A stretch of 64,000 nucleotides of DNA from JALONO01 sp038209965 (GCA_038209965.1 JBBQXF010000004.1:1-64000); one strand, 5' to 3'; numbered from the stretch's first letter, positions 8,019 through 17,084 are shown. Notes: a model not told the origin generated them from the letters alone. Numbers and translations are program-made.

Positions 8019-9095
8019 TTAGAAACGCAGGCTGAATTTACTGGCCAAGGCTTGCAAATCGGCAACGACTGGCTCCACCACCGGGATGCCGGTTATTCGG
8101 CGTTGGGCGGCCATTTCGCGTTCTGGATCGCCCGGGATCAGCACCCGATCATGGCCCGGAGCGGGCTTGGCTTGGCGAAACCGCCCGATCCAGTTGTCCA
8201 TGTGGTGTTTGAATTCTTCGGCGGGGCGGAAGGCATCTATGCGCATGGCCCCGAAGAAATGGCCCAATCCTGTCCCCACGGGATCGGTCGGCAATGGCAG
8301 GAAGCTGACAAAGGGCGGTGCCCAAGGCCCGTAACCCGCGCCTGACAGTACGGCCGAGAGGATATCGACCACCGAGCCCAAGCAGTAGCCCTTATGGCTG
8401 CCGTGTTCGCGATCGCTGCCCAGCGGGAGCAGTGCCCCACCACCCTTGAGGGCATTGGCATCGGGGGTGGGAGCGCCGGTCTTGTCTTGTACCCAGCCCA
8501 GGGGGGCATCGGCATTTTTGCGCTGCAAAATCTCCAGTTTGCCATTGGCGGCGGTGGTAGTGGCAAAATCGGCCACGAAAGGCGGTTGTTCCTGCGCCGG
8601 GATGGCCACCGCGATGGGGTTGGTGCCCAGCATCCGCTCCACGGAGAAAGTGGGGGCCACCAGTGGGCTGGCATTGGTCATGGCGATCCCGATCATGTCG
8701 TGCTCAAGGGCCAGCATGGCATGGTGGCCCGCTATGCCGAAGTGGTTCGAGTTGCGCACCGCAACCCAGCCCGTGCCCACTTGTTTAGCCTTGGCAATGG
8801 CCAGTTGCATGGCTTGGGGGGCTACCACTAAGCCCAAGCCGGCATCCCCATCAACGGTGGCGGTGGACGGCGTTTCGTGGACGGTGCGCACTTTTGGCTT
8901 GGGGTTCACCCGCCCCACTTCCCACAGGCGCACATAACCCGACAACCGGGCCACACCATGAGAGTCGATCCCGCGCAGATCGGCGGCCACCAATGCCTCC
9001 GCCGCCATGACGGCTTCGGGGGCTGGGCAACCTAGTTGCAAAAAAACTTCCGTGGCAAAATTCTTGAGCTGATGATAAGTGTAAATCGTTTCCAC
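8019..9095 (-). CDS. Ldh-family malate/L-lactate-type NAD(P)-dependent oxidoreductase
   Basis: 358 residues. The start is GTG at 9095 (METIYTYHQLKNFATEVF fits the family N-terminus) and no better ATG is present. Family blocks are clear: DLRGIDSHGVARLSGY at about 40-55, VAVRNSNHFGIAGHHAML at about 112-130, and GTNPIAVAIPA. The active-site histidine lies in the SNHFG block. The family (MdhB, ComC, YiaK, AllD types) interconverts 2-oxo and 2-hydroxy acids with NAD(P)H. Substrate is not predictable here. Length is typical. The neighbours are not a pathway cluster. Confidence 0.9.
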   Translation of the reverse strand: METIYTYHQLKNFATEVFLQLGCPAPEAVMAAEALVAADLRGIDSHGVARLSGYVRLWEVGRVNPKPKVRTVHETPSTATVDGDAGLGLVVAPQAMQLAIAKAKQVGTGWVAVRNSNHFGIAGHHAMLALEHDMIGIAMTNASPLVAPTFSVERMLGTNPIAVAIPAQEQPPFVADFATTTAANGKLEILQRKNADAPLGWVQDKTGAPTPDANALKGGGALLPLGSDREHGSHKGYCLGSVVDILSAVLSGAGYGPWAPPFVSFLPLPTDPVGTGLGHFFGAMRIDAFRPAEEFKHHMDNWIGRFRQAKPAPGHDRVLIPGDPEREMAAQRRITGIPVVEPVVADLQALASKFSLRF

Positions 9096-9140
9096 AAAAA
9101 AGGGTTAAATGGATAATGATCAATCGTTTAAGGGCTCGGG

Positions 9141-9491
9141 TCAGCGTCGGTTGCAACCCGCCCAATTGTCCTTGTCGGTGTAATAAATGACAAAATCGGC
9201 GATTGACCGGTCTTGAACAAACGCCACTGTGAAATTGGCAAATCCCCGCTTGTCGGTCAGGTACCAATAGCCCGGCTTATCGGCAAACAGTTGATTGGTT
9301 TCCTTGAATACCACCACATCGGCCCGGTAGTCGGCTTCGGTTTCAATATAAACCCGAAAATTGGCCAAGTAGGGGGTTTTCTCGACATAAATCACCCCAA
9401 ACACATCGCAGGGGTGGACGTTCTGCCCCCCGCCCGGACTTTTGGCACTGACCAATGCCCCCAATAAAACCAGCCAAAGGTATTTTTTCAT
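9141..9491 (-). CDS. Small secreted DUF6150-like protein
   Basis: 116 residues, ATG at 9491, N-terminal signal peptide (MKKYLWLVLLGALVSA). The mature part is built of repeating beta-like units ending in (A)D/N-hydrophobic pairs: VFGVIYVEKTPYLANFRVYI, YRADVVVF, FADKPGYWYL, FANFTVAF, IADFVIYY, WAGC. This resembles the DUF6150 repeat architecture of small Bacteroidota proteins. Two cysteines near the ends (HPCDVF and AGCN) could form a disulfide. Function unknown. The family assignment comes from remembered consensus and needs a profile search. Confidence 0.65.
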   Translation of the reverse strand: MKKYLWLVLLGALVSAKSPGGGQNVHPCDVFGVIYVEKTPYLANFRVYIETEADYRADVVVFKETNQLFADKPGYWYLTDKRGFANFTVAFVQDRSIADFVIYYTDKDNWAGCNRR

Positions 9492-9564
9492 CTCGCGAAC
9501 AGGTGGGTGAAGTGATTTTTTGCAATGATTGGTCGAGCCTGACGGCCGAGATTTGACATCCCGG

Positions 9565-10335
9565 CTAAGCCACCGGAAAACCCTTGGCCACATCGGTGAA
9601 CTCCCTGGATTTGAGCGAAGCCCCGCCCACCAATCCACCATCCACATCGGGGCAGGCAAATAGGGTGGCCGCATTCTTGGCATTGACACTGCCCCCGTAG
9701 AGGATCGATATCCCATCGGCCACCGATTGGCCATATTGGTTGGCCAAATGCTGGCGCAGGGCGGCGTGCATTTCTTGGGCTTGGTCGGCACTGGCGGTCA
9801 GGCCCGTGCCAATGGCCCAGATCGGTTCGTAGGCGATCACCAATTGCGACAATTGCTCGGCTGACAAGTGGAACAGGCTCTCGGTGATCTGTTGGCACAC
9901 AAACCCGATAAAGTCACCGTTTTGGCGCAGTTGGAGCGACTCGCCGCAGCAAAAGATCGGGGTCAGGCCATTGGCCAAGCAGATGTCCACTTTTTCGGCC
10001 AGCAGGGCACTGCCCTCCTGAAAATATTCGCGCCGTTCGCTGTGGCCCAAAATCACGTAGTCAACCCCAAACGAGCACAGCATGGGGGCTGATACCTCGC
10101 CGGTGTAGGCCCCCGAAGCCTTGTTGCCACAATTTTGGGCGGCCAGAAACACGTTTTTCTGCGACTGGAACAGCCGACCAACAAAGCCCAGAAAGGGAAA
10201 GGGCGGACAAAGGACCACGATCACTTGGCTGTTGACCTCATCAGCCACCATGTTGACCACCTCTGACACCAAGGCCGTGCCCTCTTCTTTGGTCAGGTTC
10301 ATTTTCCAGTTACCGGCAACAATTTTTTTTCTCAT
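9565..10335 (-). CDS. tpiA: Triosephosphate isomerase
   Basis: 256 residues, ATG at 10335; an upstream in-frame extension has no family support. Catalytic residues are all visible: Lys11 (AGNWKMN), His98 (ILGHSERR) and Glu170 (AYEPIWAIGTG), plus the phosphate-binding SILYGGSVN and DGGLVGGASL loops. It interconverts dihydroxyacetone phosphate and glyceraldehyde 3-phosphate in glycolysis and gluconeogenesis in the cytoplasm. A 73-base gap separates it from the small secreted protein gene downstream. Confidence 0.98.
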   Translation of the reverse strand: MRKKIVAGNWKMNLTKEEGTALVSEVVNMVADEVNSQVIVVLCPPFPFLGFVGRLFQSQKNVFLAAQNCGNKASGAYTGEVSAPMLCSFGVDYVILGHSERREYFQEGSALLAEKVDICLANGLTPIFCCGESLQLRQNGDFIGFVCQQITESLFHLSAEQLSQLVIAYEPIWAIGTGLTASADQAQEMHAALRQHLANQYGQSVADGISILYGGSVNAKNAATLFACPDVDGGLVGGASLKSREFTDVAKGFPVA

Positions 10336-10920
10336 GTTTGAAATTTTTTTGATTGCTTTGTGGCAATGCGTAGCAATTGGGTCAAGAATAAACAAATTAT
10401 AAAGTCAATAAAATAAGCGATTGCAGGGCAGGCCAATTGTCGCCCCTTGAAAATTGGTTTGAGGCTACCTAAAATAACCCCGGGATCAAGGTGGTCCTGA
10501 CCTAAACCTGCTCAAAATTACCCATTTAATTGTGAATTGGAAAATGAGACGCACACTCGGTGTTTTCGATTTAAGGTCGTTGGGGTAATGGCCGATCAGA
10601 GCATAGTAATAAAATCAGCATCGATCAAGCCGAATATCGACCGTTGAACCTTGCGCGGCGGCACCTGAGCGGCCACTTGGCGGCTTGCCAGCAGGGCAGA
10701 ATTTCGGATTCGATAAAGACGGGGAAATTCCCCTTGTTTGGGTGCATAGTTGGGCTTTTAGTGGCAAAACGGTGCATTTTTTCTTATCCGAACAGCCGAC
10801 GTTTTTTAGTTGGCGAATGGCTGGCTTTTGGTAACTTTTGGCAAATAAAGGCGTTCAAAGCATTAAGAGCCTAGACGGGCTTGGGTCGCTACTGGTCAAA
10901 CTTCTCCAAAAACAATCTAA
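10336..10920. other. Divergent intergenic region, no gene
   Basis: 585 bases between tpiA (minus) and the barrel gene at 10921 (plus). No plausible coding frame. The left end is AT-rich and presumably holds the tpiA promoter. A candidate promoter for the plus-strand gene lies at 10810-10840. Confidence 0.6.
10810..10840 (+). promoter_or_regulatory. Candidate Bacteroidota-type promoter for the barrel gene
   Basis: TTG at 10810-10812, 19-base spacer, then TAACTTTTG at 10832-10840. The -7 element has one extra T compared with TAnnTTTG. It lies 80 bases upstream of the ATG at 10921. Confidence 0.3.
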
Positions 10921-11508
10921 ATGAAAAAAGTAACCTTTATTCTGGTCGGGTTAATCGGCCTGAGCCAACTGGCCTTGGCCCAAACTGAAAGTGGCAAATG
11001 GTTGGGTGGTGGCAACATGTCTATGTCCATTGCCCGCGCGGGCAGCAATAGTACTTTTCAGAACCCCAGCTTTGGCTTTTCGGTCAGCCCCCGAGTGGGC
11101 TATTTTATCCTCAACCGCTGGGCACTGGGCTTGGTTATGCCTGTAGGTTATAGCCGCAACCAGCGCGATACTGGATCCGGAAGTTTTATCAACACCGCCA
11201 ACTCGTTCGGGGCCAGCGTGTTTACCCGCTATTATGTGCGGGCGGCCAGGTTTTCGCCTTTTTTGCAGGGCGAATTTGGCTATTCCCGCATAAACTTAAC
11301 CACTCGCTCTCAGTCCCAAACAATAGTCAGAGACTCCGAAGACAGGGGCAATTATGCCCTTGGGGCTGGGCTAGCCTATTTTGTAACGCCCCAAGTGGCC
11401 ATTGAGGGCACGGTTGAGTACGCCAACCGGGCCTTTAACCCCATTTCAGCCAACCATACGCTCGATTTTAGGGTGGGCGTGATGATGTACTTGGGCAAGG
11501 GCAAGTAG
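10921..11508 (+). CDS. Outer-membrane beta-barrel protein
   Basis: 195 residues with signal peptide (MKKVTFILVGLIGLSQLALAQ). Alternating hydrophobic/polar strands with turn residues and a C-terminal strand ending FRVGVMMYLG suggest an eight-stranded OmpX/OmpW-like barrel, typical of PF13505-type small porin-like proteins. No enzymatic motif. Function unknown; probably structural or adhesive. It is followed by a hairpin and then a TonB-dependent receptor gene on the same strand. Confidence 0.8.
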   Translation: MKKVTFILVGLIGLSQLALAQTESGKWLGGGNMSMSIARAGSNSTFQNPSFGFSVSPRVGYFILNRWALGLVMPVGYSRNQRDTGSGSFINTANSFGASVFTRYYVRAARFSPFLQGEFGYSRINLTTRSQSQTIVRDSEDRGNYALGAGLAYFVTPQVAIEGTVEYANRAFNPISANHTLDFRVGVMMYLGKGK

Positions 11509-11533
11509 CGGCGGCCCCATGTTCCGAACCACT

Positions 11534-11557
11534 ACGGCTATCCTGCGGGGTAGCCGT
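11534..11557 (+). terminator. Weak hairpin after the barrel gene
   Basis: ACGGCTA (11534-11540) and TAGCCGT (11551-11557) form a 7-bp stem 25 bases past the stop codon, followed by a short TGCTTTT. Terminator-like, but the T-tract is poor. Confidence 0.3.
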
Positions 11558-11682
11558 TGCTTTTGGCGCTGCTACCGGGCCGCTGCCGACTGGCCGAAAC
11601 TCGCTCCGACCCAAGCCCGCTTCGCTCCACCTTTTGCTTGGTTCGTCAGTTTTTTTGGGGCATCCCCGGCCCCTTGCCGTTG

Positions 11683-11706
11683 TTTTGGGTATCCAACTAC
11701 CCAAAA
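11683..11706 (+). promoter_or_regulatory. Perfect 9-bp hairpin ending 3 nt before the receptor start codon
   Basis: TTTTGGGTA (11683-11691), loop tccaac, TACCCAAAA (11698-11706). The ATG of the TonB-dependent receptor is at 11710, so the stem would cover the ribosome-binding area of the mRNA. Confidence 0.5.
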
Positions 11707-11709
11707 GCT

Positions 11710-13854
11710 ATGCGAATTTTTTTATTAATCGTCAATTTGTTGTTTGGAGTATTGCCTGGGTATGCGCAAGCCCCCAGCCAAGTGAGTGGGCGCATCACCG
11801 ACCGTGCCGGGGAGCCATTGCCGGGGGCCAATATAACCGTAAAGGGCAGCTACGACGGCAGCTCGGCCAATGCCCAAGGTCATTTCAAGTTTAGCACCGC
11901 CGAAACTGGCCAAGTTGTATTGGTGGCCAGCTTTGTGGGTTATCTGGCGATGGAACAAAAAGTGGCACTGACCGGGCTACCGGTGGAAATCGATTTCAAA
12001 TTGCAGGAAGTGGCCAACGAACTCAACACGGTGACCATCAGCGCGGGTGCTTTTGAGGCCAGCGATGCCAAGAAAATGGTCATGCTCCGCCCCCGCGATA
12101 TTGTGACCATCGCCGGGGCCAATGCCGATATATTTGCCGCCATTCAAACGCTGCCAGGGGCCCAAGCCCAGTCCGATCAAGAGGGATTGTTTGTGCGTGG
12201 GGGGGCGGCCAGCGAAACCCGCACCATCATCGACGGCACGATTGTCCAAAACCCATTTTCCAGCAATTCGCCCGACGTGCCCGCCCGGGGCCGGTTCTCC
12301 CCCTTTTTGTTCAAGGGCACTTCGTTCAGTACTGGCGGCTATTCGGCGCAGTACGGGCAAGCCCTTTCATCGGTTTTGGTGCTGAACACCAACGACTTGC
12401 CCGATAGTTCGCAGTCGTCGCTCTCGCTCTCGGCCGTGGGAGTGGGGGGCAGCCGCACCCAGCGCTGGGCCAAGGCCTCGCTCGCTGCCGAGGTGGACTA
12501 CGCCAACCTTGGCCCACTGCTGGCCCTGGTGCCCCAGAATGTCAACTGGCTTCAGTCGCCCAAGAGTTTGGGTGGGGCCACCAACTTCCGGTTTCGGCCC
12601 AATGACCGCAGTATTTTCAAGGTGTTTGGCAGCTATCGCGAGGGCCAGATTGGGATCCAAATCTCCAGCTTCGACAACCCCGACCAACTTAGCGAGTTCC
12701 GCAACCGCAACCAGAATTTATATGTCAATGCTGCCTACGAAGTTTTTTTTGGCAAGGATCAACAGTGGACCTTCACGGGGGGCACTTCTTTCAGCCGCGA
12801 TCTGGACCAGATTGACTGGGATGTCAACCGTTTGGGCCGTAGCGAAGAACGTTGGCAAGCCAGAGGTGTAATTTCTCGGCAATTGGGCGAAAATTCCAAT
12901 CTGCTGTTCGGCACTGAAATCCATCGGTACAGCTTTGGCAACAGTTTCAACGAATTTGGCTACCAAAAACAAGATACCTACGCCGCCGCTTTTATGGAGG
13001 GCGACATCTACCTATCACGCAAGCTGGCGGCCCGCGTGGGCTTGCGCGGCGAGCATTCCAAGTTGATCGGCCGGGCCAACTTGGCCCCCCGGCTCTCGCT
13101 GGCCTACAAAACGGGGCCATACAGCCAGTTGGGCTTGGCCTTTGGCCACTTTTACCAAAGTCCCGAAAATCGGTATTTGTTTACCAACCAACAATTGGAC
13201 TTTGAAAAAGCCGTCCACTACATCGCCAATTTCCAAGTGATCAAAACCGAGCGGACTTTTCGGGTAGAAGCCTATTACAAGGATTATCAGCAATTGGTGT
13301 ACGAACGTAGGCAAACTCCCTACGTGCCCAGCCGCTTTCGGCAGCCGACCGGCAACACCAACAACCAAGGGTATGGCTATGCCCAAGGCATTGATGTGTT
13401 TTGGCGCGATCAGAAAACCGTCAAAGGACTGGATTATTGGGTATCCTACTCACTAGTGGACACCCGCCGCCTGTTCCAAAATTATTTGGCCGAAGCCGTC
13501 CCCACGTTCATTGCCCGGCACACCTTGAGCGTGGTGGCGCGCAAGTTCGTCAGCAAAATTAGCACCAGTTTCAATGCTTCCTACGCGTTGGCGAGCGGAC
13601 GGCCCTATTACAATCCCAACAACCCCGAGTTTCACGGCGATCGCACCCCAGCGTTCAGCAACTTGAGCTTGGCCGCCAATTACTTGACCCGCATTGGGGG
13701 AAATTTTACCATAGTGGTCTTGTCAGTAACCAATGTACTGGGCCGCGACAATGTTTTTGGCTATCGCTATTCGGCCGACGGCCGCAACCGGGCAGTAGTG
13801 GGCCAGCCCGCCCCCCGGTTTTTCTTCGCCGGGGTGTTCATCACCCTGAGATAG
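11710..13854 (+). CDS. TonB-dependent receptor with carboxypeptidase-regulatory-like domain
   Basis: 714 residues from ATG 11710, which gives a clean signal peptide (MRIFLLIVNLLFGVLPGYAQA). An N-terminal carboxypeptidase D regulatory-like domain (VSGRITDRAGEPLPGANITVKG, about 23-105) is followed by a plug (LPGAQAQSDQEGLFVRGGAASETRTIIDG, about 155-260) and a long barrel ending in the aromatic terminal strand FFFAGVFITLR. It imports an unknown ligand across the outer membrane with TonB energy. It is shorter than SusC proteins and no SusD is adjacent, so it is not a typical glycan-utilisation pair. Confidence 0.9.
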   Translation: MRIFLLIVNLLFGVLPGYAQAPSQVSGRITDRAGEPLPGANITVKGSYDGSSANAQGHFKFSTAETGQVVLVASFVGYLAMEQKVALTGLPVEIDFKLQEVANELNTVTISAGAFEASDAKKMVMLRPRDIVTIAGANADIFAAIQTLPGAQAQSDQEGLFVRGGAASETRTIIDGTIVQNPFSSNSPDVPARGRFSPFLFKGTSFSTGGYSAQYGQALSSVLVLNTNDLPDSSQSSLSLSAVGVGGSRTQRWAKASLAAEVDYANLGPLLALVPQNVNWLQSPKSLGGATNFRFRPNDRSIFKVFGSYREGQIGIQISSFDNPDQLSEFRNRNQNLYVNAAYEVFFGKDQQWTFTGGTSFSRDLDQIDWDVNRLGRSEERWQARGVISRQLGENSNLLFGTEIHRYSFGNSFNEFGYQKQDTYAAAFMEGDIYLSRKLAARVGLRGEHSKLIGRANLAPRLSLAYKTGPYSQLGLAFGHFYQSPENRYLFTNQQLDFEKAVHYIANFQVIKTERTFRVEAYYKDYQQLVYERRQTPYVPSRFRQPTGNTNNQGYGYAQGIDVFWRDQKTVKGLDYWVSYSLVDTRRLFQNYLAEAVPTFIARHTLSVVARKFVSKISTSFNASYALASGRPYYNPNNPEFHGDRTPAFSNLSLAANYLTRIGGNFTIVVLSVTNVLGRDNVFGYRYSADGRNRAVVGQPAPRFFFAGVFITLR

Positions 13855-13918
13855 TTGACAATTAAATTTTATTAGCAGTCATTTTTATTATTTTTTATTC
13901 ACTTCACCCAATTTAATT

Positions 13919-14575
13919 ATGAAAAAATTAACCATGTTCTTCGCCCAAGTGCTCATTTTGGCCAGTGTGGCCGTGGCCCAGCAACCTAACGTAAAATTGG
14001 CGGCCGCCATGAAAACCGCGATGGCCGCTTACGATCAGGCCCGTTCCCCGGCGGAGGTGCAGCAAGTGGCCAATCAATGGGAGCGCATCGCCAACGCCGA
14101 GCCCGGTCAATGGCTGCCAGCCTATTGGACCACTTACACTTACTTAATGCTGCATTATCGCTCCGAAGACGACAAAGTGCGCGAGACTGCCCTGGACAAA
14201 ACTGGTGAGTGGATGGAAAAAACTGAAAAAATGCAGGACAGCAATGACGAAGTGGCCATTTTGGCCGCTTGGTACTATCAGGCAAGGTTGGGCGAATCTC
14301 CCGCCACTGGCTGGGCGCGCTTCGGGGGCAAAGTGAGCCGCAACATTGACAAAGCCAAGCAATTGAACCCCGAAAACCCCCGGGTCTATTTGGTGGAGGG
14401 CCAAAATATTTACTACACGCCCAGTGCCTTCGGGGGAGGCAAGGAAAAAGCCCTGCTCATTTTGAAGGCCGGCGACGAAAAATTTGCGAAGTTTGTCCCA
14501 GTTTCTGACTTTCACCCCAATTGGGGCAAAAGTCGATTGGATAAGCTGATTACAGCTTGCCAATCGGCCAATTAA
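13919..14575 (+). CDS. Secreted helical (TPR-like) protein, unknown
   Basis: 218 residues, ATG at 13919, signal peptide MKKLTMFFAQVLILASVAVAQ. The mature part is alpha-helical with TPR-like spacing (YDQARSPAEVQQVANQWERIANAEPGQWLPAYWTTYTYLM, then NIDKAKQLNPENPRVYLVEGQNIYY). The final SDFHPNWGKSRLDKLITAC block is characteristic of an uncharacterised Bacteroidota periplasmic family. 64 bases after the TonB-dependent receptor, so possibly co-transcribed. No catalytic motif. Confidence 0.75.
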   Translation: MKKLTMFFAQVLILASVAVAQQPNVKLAAAMKTAMAAYDQARSPAEVQQVANQWERIANAEPGQWLPAYWTTYTYLMLHYRSEDDKVRETALDKTGEWMEKTEKMQDSNDEVAILAAWYYQARLGESPATGWARFGGKVSRNIDKAKQLNPENPRVYLVEGQNIYYTPSAFGGGKEKALLILKAGDEKFAKFVPVSDFHPNWGKSRLDKLITACQSAN

Positions 14576-14616
14576 GTGGTAAAACCAAGGTGTGGTTGGC
14601 CAATTGACTTGAAAAC

Positions 14617-14658
14617 GTAGAACCCCGAAAGCGGGGCATGCCGCTTCCGGGGTTCTAC
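14617..14658 (+). promoter_or_regulatory. Long, near-perfect hairpin between helical protein and sensor kinase genes
   Basis: GTAGAACCCCG (14617-14627) pairs with CGGGGTTCTAC (14648-14658). After a single A/C mismatch, AAGCGG (14629-14634) pairs with CCGCTT (14641-14646) around a GGCATG loop. No T-tract follows. It ends 19 bases before the kinase ATG at 14678, so it could be an attenuator, a processing site or a dispersed palindromic repeat. Confidence 0.65.
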
Positions 14659-14677
14659 CTCTTAAACACGAAAAGGG

Positions 14678-15757
14678 ATGCGAGACTTCTTTGCCAAACA
14701 AATCACCTCATTGATCGGGAGTTTTATATTTTTGGTGCTGGTCGATTTTGCCCTGGGCAGCCTGACTTACTTTGCGCTGCAAAACAGGGGCATCCAGTCG
14801 TTGGATAGCGCGAAGATCGGGGTTGATGAGTTCACCTACGTCTTTCTGGGCAACTTTGGCGAATCGGTGGTAGCACTAGCCTGCTTTCGGGCTTTCCGAC
14901 TGTATGAACATCATTTGGGCAAGGGTCACTGGAAAATCATCATTTTGTTGTTACAAATCTACTTTGCATCCACTTTGTTGGAACATTCGTTTTTTGGCAG
15001 TTCCCGCGACTATGGCTTCTGGGCCGACCTGTTCTATTTGCACCCACTAGAGAGCATCTATCAGTCCCATATCCTCATTGCCACCTACTTGCTCTATCGT
15101 TTTGCCCAGGGCGAAAAAGGCCGAAAATTGCAATTAAAACGGCAAGAAGTGGAGATTTTACAACTTAAACAATTGAAGACCAAGGCAGAACTGGATGCGC
15201 TGCAAGCCAAAATCAATCCGCACTTTTTGCACAATGCGCTCAATTCCATTGCCAGCCTGATCCACCAAGATCCTGACCGGGCCGAGCAGATGGTTTTGCT
15301 GTTGTCCAAGTTTTACCGGTACAGCACTGGTCAAAAGAGCGACGGCCATTTTGCCTGTTTGGACGATGAACTGGACATGGTGGCCACTTACTTGGCGGTG
15401 GAACAAATCCGTTTTGCCGAGCGGCTCACTTATCAACTGGAAGTGGCCGACGAGGCGCTCCGGCGGGCCAAAATCCCCCGCTTTCTTTTGCAACCCCTGA
15501 TCGAGAATGCCATCAAGCATGGCTTGGCCAAAACCGTGGGCCCGGGCCCGATCAAGCTCCGGGTCTGGGCTGAAAACAACCTAATCCACCTGGAAGTGAG
15601 TGATTCGGGGCCGCCATTTCCCGATCGGCCCCAGATGGGCCATGGTTTACAAAGCATCCAAGACCGGCTGCATCTCATTTATGGACTGCAGGCCTACTTG
15701 ACCTTTGAAAATCAACCGGACAAAAAAGTTGTCATCACTTTGCCCCACCTTCCATGA
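14678..15757 (+). CDS. LytS/YehU-type sensor histidine kinase
   Basis: 359 residues. The N-terminal half has about four membrane helices (about 10-33, 52-72, 86-101, 124-143), then a short coiled coil (about 146-178). The His-kinase domain follows: INPHFLHNALNSIASLI carries the phosphoacceptor His182, and NAIKHGL plus SDSGPPFPD form the ATP-binding N and G boxes. The last four bases overlap the response-regulator start (ATGA), so the two are translationally coupled. Signal unknown; no extracytoplasmic sensor domain is visible. Confidence 0.92.
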   Translation: MRDFFAKQITSLIGSFIFLVLVDFALGSLTYFALQNRGIQSLDSAKIGVDEFTYVFLGNFGESVVALACFRAFRLYEHHLGKGHWKIIILLLQIYFASTLLEHSFFGSSRDYGFWADLFYLHPLESIYQSHILIATYLLYRFAQGEKGRKLQLKRQEVEILQLKQLKTKAELDALQAKINPHFLHNALNSIASLIHQDPDRAEQMVLLLSKFYRYSTGQKSDGHFACLDDELDMVATYLAVEQIRFAERLTYQLEVADEALRRAKIPRFLLQPLIENAIKHGLAKTVGPGPIKLRVWAENNLIHLEVSDSGPPFPDRPQMGHGLQSIQDRLHLIYGLQAYLTFENQPDKKVVITLPHLP

Positions 15758-16524
15758 TTTACCAAACCCTGCTCATCGACGATGAACCGCTGGCCCTGCA
15801 ACGGATGCGACGCCTGCTAACTGCCCATGCCGATTGTATCACTGTCAGTGGGGAAGCCGAAAACGGCCTGGCCGGCCGGGAAATGGTTGATCGGCTGCGT
15901 CCCGATTTGCTTTTTTTGGACATTGAGATGCCCGGACTTACCGGGTTCGAGATGCTACGCAACATCCAGCACCTGCCGTTGGTTATTTTTGTGACCGCTT
16001 TTGATGCGTATGCGATCCAGGCATTTGAGGAAAATTCGGTGGATTATTTGCTCAAGCCCGTGGAACCAGCCCGATTGGCCGCCTCCGTGCACAAGCTCCA
16101 GCGACTGGCCCAAGCCCCGCCCAGCGATGTGCTGGCCAATGCCCAGCGGCAATTGCAGCAGGTGCTGGCCCAGCTACAGCCCAAGCCCGTTCCCGCTGCG
16201 CTCCCAGTCCGCGTGGGCGACCGGGTGATCTTCGTCCGCTTGAGCGAGGTAGCCTACTGCCAAGCCGAGGGCAAATACGCCTACCTGCACACCAGCGATG
16301 GGCGAAAACACCTGATTGAGGGCAGTCTGACGGCCTTGGCCGACAAATTGCCCCCGCATTTTCTGCGCGTCAGTCGTGGCGAAATTATCAATAAAGATCT
16401 GGTGAAAGAAGCGAATCGGCTCTTTTCGGGCAAGTTTTTGATTAAGTTGCAGGATAAAGCCCAAACCGAAATTACCACGGGCAGTAGCTACGCAGAAATC
16501 GTGCGGAGCTGGCTGGGCTGGTAG
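15754..16524 (+). CDS. LytTR-family response regulator
   Basis: 256 residues. Receiver domain at about 1-120 with DDE near residues 9-11, phosphoacceptor Asp56 (LLFLDIEMPG) and Lys in the DYLLKPVEP loop. A Gln/Pro-rich linker (about 130-150) leads to a LytTR DNA-binding domain (about 155-250; VRVGDRVIFVRLSEVAYCQAE, then FLRVSRGEIINKD). Partner of the overlapping LytS-type kinase. Such pairs usually control a few promoters with direct-repeat sites; no target can be assigned here. Confidence 0.95.
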   Translation: MIYQTLLIDDEPLALQRMRRLLTAHADCITVSGEAENGLAGREMVDRLRPDLLFLDIEMPGLTGFEMLRNIQHLPLVIFVTAFDAYAIQAFEENSVDYLLKPVEPARLAASVHKLQRLAQAPPSDVLANAQRQLQQVLAQLQPKPVPAALPVRVGDRVIFVRLSEVAYCQAEGKYAYLHTSDGRKHLIEGSLTALADKLPPHFLRVSRGEIINKDLVKEANRLFSGKFLIKLQDKAQTEITTGSSYAEIVRSWLGW

Positions 16525-16633
16525 GCAAAGCGGTTTTGGGCGCTTGGGCCAAGGCAATCGGTCAATTCGGCGGCCCTGTTTTTCTTTAACCACTGCTTTG
16601 GCCTACTATTGGGCCAAGCCAATACTGGTCACC

Positions 16634-16981
16634 ATGATGAGCAAAACCAACCAAGGCCGGGCCGCTGAAACAATGGCAGCCCAATTTCTTCAAGACCTCG
16701 GCTACGAGATCTTGGCCCGCAACTACCAATCTCACCGTTGGGAAATTGACCTGATCGCCCGCAAAGCGCAGATATTGGTGTTTGTGGAGGTCAAAAGCCG
16801 GGCAAATACTGCTTTTGGCTACCCCGAGGCGGCGGTCAACCTCAAAAAACAGACCTATGTGCGGTATGCCGCCGAACAGTATCTGCTCGCCCACCAGTAC
16901 ACTGGCGACATCCGGTTTGACATCATCAGCATTGTTACTGGCCCAGAACAAGAAATTGTGCATTTTGAGGATGCGTTTTAG
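16634..16981 (+). CDS. yraN: YraN/UPF0102-family nuclease-fold protein
   Basis: 115 residues. ATG at 16634 is immediately followed by another at 16637, either of which may be used. Contains the PD-(D/E)XK-like signature WEIDLIARKAQILVFVEVKSR at about residues 37-57, with family start GRAAETMAAQFLQDLGYEILARNY. Length is typical. The family has an endonuclease-like fold but its cellular role is unsettled. 109 bases after the LytTR gene and convergent with rpoD across a bidirectional terminator. Confidence 0.92.
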   Translation: MMSKTNQGRAAETMAAQFLQDLGYEILARNYQSHRWEIDLIARKAQILVFVEVKSRANTAFGYPEAAVNLKKQTYVRYAAEQYLLAHQYTGDIRFDIISIVTGPEQEIVHFEDAF

Positions 16982-17084
16982 CGATTCCCTCATGATGGGC
17001 GATTGGCCCCCAGGGCCGGCCCGGCTTTGGGGGGCAAAGCAGCCACTGCTCTGCGCAAAGGGAAGCGTAAAAATTAGTATCAAC

